DNA from: Sphingomonas sp. JUb134
Lineage (GTDB): Bacteria > Pseudomonadota > Alphaproteobacteria > Sphingomonadales > Sphingomonadaceae
Direction: 5' to 3'
Length of the DNA stretch: 64,000 nt
Assembly: GCF_004341505.2 (NCBI RefSeq)
Contig: NZ_SLYP02000001.1
Coordinates: forward strand, 3,372,295-3,436,294
Part shown: one piece after another, positions 62,494 to 64,000 of the stretch
How positions within the stretch are numbered: position 1 is the first letter of the stretch
Layout: every line of letters starts with the position of its first letter
Program-made: the position numbers and the translations under genes
Notes under the pieces: model-generated
What the model was told of the DNA's origin: nothing
What the model saw: the letters and a program-made list of their open reading frames with translations, nothing else
Database searches by the model: none

Positions 62494-63372
62494 CTAGCCG
62501 TCGATCCGGGCATGCAAGAAGCGCGTAGTCCGCTCCCAGGCGAGCTTTGCCGCCGCGGGATCATATCGTTGTGCCGACGTGTCGTTGTTGAAGGCGTGAT
62601 CGACGTCCGGATAGACGTGGGTCTCGACCTGCTTTCCTGCCGCCTCCAGCGCCTTTGCCCAAGGCAGGCCCGTTGCGTTCACGCGCTGGTCCTTGCCCGC
62701 ATAGTGTAGCAACAGCGGCGTCTGGACCTTCGTCGCCTCGGAAGGGGCGGGCGCAGGTCCGTAATATGCCACGCCTGCGCTGAGCGCAGGTCCGGCGGCG
62801 ATCGCCAGGCGATTGACGAAGGCGCCGCCCCAGCAAAAGCCGACCGCGCCCACCTTTCCGGAGCCGCCCCGCTGCCGCGCCGCACGATCGATGGTGGCGA
62901 CTGCCTGACGAAGGGCCAAGTCCATGTCGATGCTGGCGATCATCTCGCGTGCGCGGTCCTCGTCGGCAGGCGTGCCGCCCTGCGGCGCCAGCAGGTCGAG
63001 CGCGACGGCTCGGAACCCGCTCAGCGCCGCGCGCCTTGCCACGTCGCGAATATGCTCTGTCAGGCCCCGGTTCTCGTGGATGACCAACACCGTACCGAGC
63101 TTGCGACCGCCGGCCTCTCGGGGTGCCGCGAAATAGGCTGCGGCCGGCTTACCCGCCTCGACCCCTTTGCGCGTGGCAGTACGAAGGCGAGGATCGTCGG
63201 GCTGGACCTGCTGCGCTGCGGCAGGAGACGCCGCGATCGCTGCGACCAGCGCCTCGGCAGCGACGGCGGAGCCCGTGAGGGCGACCATCTCCCGCATGAA
63301 GGCGCGACGATCGCGGTGCTCGTGGGTGAAGGCGTCGTAGAGCGCGACAGCGCGCTCGCGAAGGTCGGTCAT
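62494..63372 (-). CDS. Dienelactone hydrolase family protein with Tat-like signal
   Basis: The 292-residue protein has a twin-arginine-type N-terminus (DRRAFMREM, then a hydrophobic stretch ending SPAAAQ), so it is probably exported folded. The DLH fold is clear: VLVIHENRGL (E100), VGFCWGGAF with the nucleophile C180, YAGKDQRVN with the acid and YPDVDHAFNND with the histidine. The family hydrolyses dienelactones and other esters; the natural substrate is not evident. Confidence 0.92.
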   Translation of the reverse strand: MTDLRERAVALYDAFTHEHRDRRAFMREMVALTGSAVAAEALVAAIAASPAAAQQVQPDDPRLRTATRKGVEAGKPAAAYFAAPREAGGRKLGTVLVIHENRGLTEHIRDVARRAALSGFRAVALDLLAPQGGTPADEDRAREMIASIDMDLALRQAVATIDRAARQRGGSGKVGAVGFCWGGAFVNRLAIAAGPALSAGVAYYGPAPAPSEATKVQTPLLLHYAGKDQRVNATGLPWAKALEAAGKQVETHVYPDVDHAFNNDTSAQRYDPAAAKLAWERTTRFLHARIDG

Positions 63373-63494
63373 GCCAGTTATCCCCGAGTCGGACGGGGAG
63401 AAGCTAATCGGCTTTCTGCCTCAGCAGAAGCGGCAGGGCCTCGGGCCCGCCGAGCCCGTCCCCCGCAAGCGCGGAGGGACGGGAACGTTGGCGA

Positions 63495-64000
63495 TCAGCG
63501 CTTGAACGGATCAATGAAGGCCGGGGCAGGCTCGGCAGTCTCGCCGTTCGCCAGTGCCTCGGCATCGCGCACCGCCTGCTGCCGCTCGTTGCGCAGCTGC
63601 TCCAGCAGTGCCTCGCGGTCGCCCTCCAAGCGCGTGTCGGTCGGTGCTTCCATGCCCGCGGCCTTGGCGGCCTTGGTCACCAGTGCATCGAGCTCCCGCT
63701 GCGAGCACAGGCCGAGCGTGACCGGATCCTTCGGCACGATGTTGCCGATGTTCCAGTGCGTACGGTCGCGGATCGCGGCGATGGTGGTGCGGGTGGTGCC
63801 GATCAGCTTGCCGATCGCGCCGTCCGAGATCTCCGGATGGTTGCGGATGATCCAGGCGATGCCGTCCGGCTTGTCCTGGCGCTTCGACACCGGGGTGTAA
63901 CGCGGCCCCTTGGTGCGGCGGACCTGCTCGGGACCCTTCTGGATCTTGAGGCGATAGTTCGGATCGGCCTGGCCCTTTTCGATCTCGTCCTGCGTCAGTT
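63495..64000 (-). CDS. trcR: Cell cycle transcriptional regulator TrcR (DUF1013), partial
   Basis: The last 167 codons of a gene that runs past the right edge. In the open frame the visible part reads LTQDEIEKGQADPNYRL ... RYTPVSKRQDKPDGIAWI and then ISDGAIGKLIGTTRTTIAAI, a helix-turn-helix. This is the DUF1013/TrcR pattern of Alphaproteobacteria. A GTG at 63890 is an internal codon, not the start. The tail (ENGETAEPAPAF-type) is short. The regulator is linked to CtrA-controlled cell-cycle genes. Confidence 0.9.
   Translation of the reverse strand, partial: LTQDEIEKGQADPNYRLKIQKGPEQVRRTKGPRYTPVSKRQDKPDGIAWIIRNHPEISDGAIGKLIGTTRTTIAAIRDRTHWNIGNIVPKDPVTLGLCSQRELDALVTKAAKAAGMEAPTDTRLEGDREALLEQLRNERQQAVRDAEALANGETAEPAPAFIDPFKR

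Noticed and set aside
63495..63890. A complete 131-codon gene starting with GTG at 63890
   Set aside because: The same frame stays open to the window edge with TrcR family sequence (RYTPVSKRQ), so the GTG is an internal codon and the gene is partial.

Overview
The window is a GC-rich chromosomal segment from an alphaproteobacterium, most probably a member of the Sphingomonadaceae (Sphingomonas-like). The main pointers are two long TonB-dependent receptors, a TorF-type porin, SapC, DUF6481, CpdR and TrcR (the CtrA cell-cycle circuit), an NDUFA12-DUF2155-aat neighbourhood, an alphaproteobacterial SOS box (GAAC-N7-GAAC) at uvrA, and the secE-nusG / rplKA / rplJL / rpoBC core set. The assignment rests on gene content and motifs only; no database search was run.

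Layout. 1-9.8 kb is accessory. An IS66-family element (92-3121) with near-perfect inverted ends and an exact 8-bp target duplication splits an AAA ATPase gene whose reading frame can be rejoined across the insertion. After uvrA come a lower-GC pair of overlapping genes (2TM/GAF-like protein plus Panacea/SocA-type antitoxin domain), a small three-repeat protein and a brnTA toxin-antitoxin locus. 9.3-13.3 kb holds small lineage-specific genes, several joined by ATGA overlaps, and a 64-bp repeat pair. 13.4-16.8 kb has aat convergent with a five-gene operon (recX, double cold-shock protein, DUF192, NDUFA12, DUF2155). 16.9-18.7 kb is a fatty acyl-AMP ligase, followed by tRNA-Trp.

19-42 kb is the transcription/translation core, but it is interrupted: secE-nusG, then an inserted minus-strand inositol cassette (CDP-alcohol phosphatidyltransferase, inositol-3-phosphate synthase, nucleotidyltransferase) and two plus-strand genes, then rplKA, then a TonB receptor and an L,D-transpeptidase, then rplJL, then a Pro-rich membrane protein, then rpoBC. 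Strong intrinsic terminators follow nusG, rplA, the receptor, rplL and rpoC.

42-64 kb is mixed housekeeping: porin, small membrane protein, S10 peptidase, a ComB-like phosphatase, an ABC-F ATPase whose 3' end is disrupted by an imperfect 56-bp duplication, CDF transporter, flavoprotein, deoxyinosine glycosylase, a YcbB-like L,D-transpeptidase, a second TonB receptor overlapping a DUF218 gene, tRNA-Val, cpdR, an N-formylglutamate amidohydrolase-like gene, a probable small RNA with its own promoter and terminator, SapC, a FAD-linked dehydrogenase, a DEAD-box helicase, DUF1289, a dienelactone hydrolase and the 3' part of trcR running off the right edge.

The most interesting candidates for new biology are the 2TM-GAF/Panacea pair, the inositol-lipid cassette and the unannotated small RNA at about 57.73-57.84 kb.
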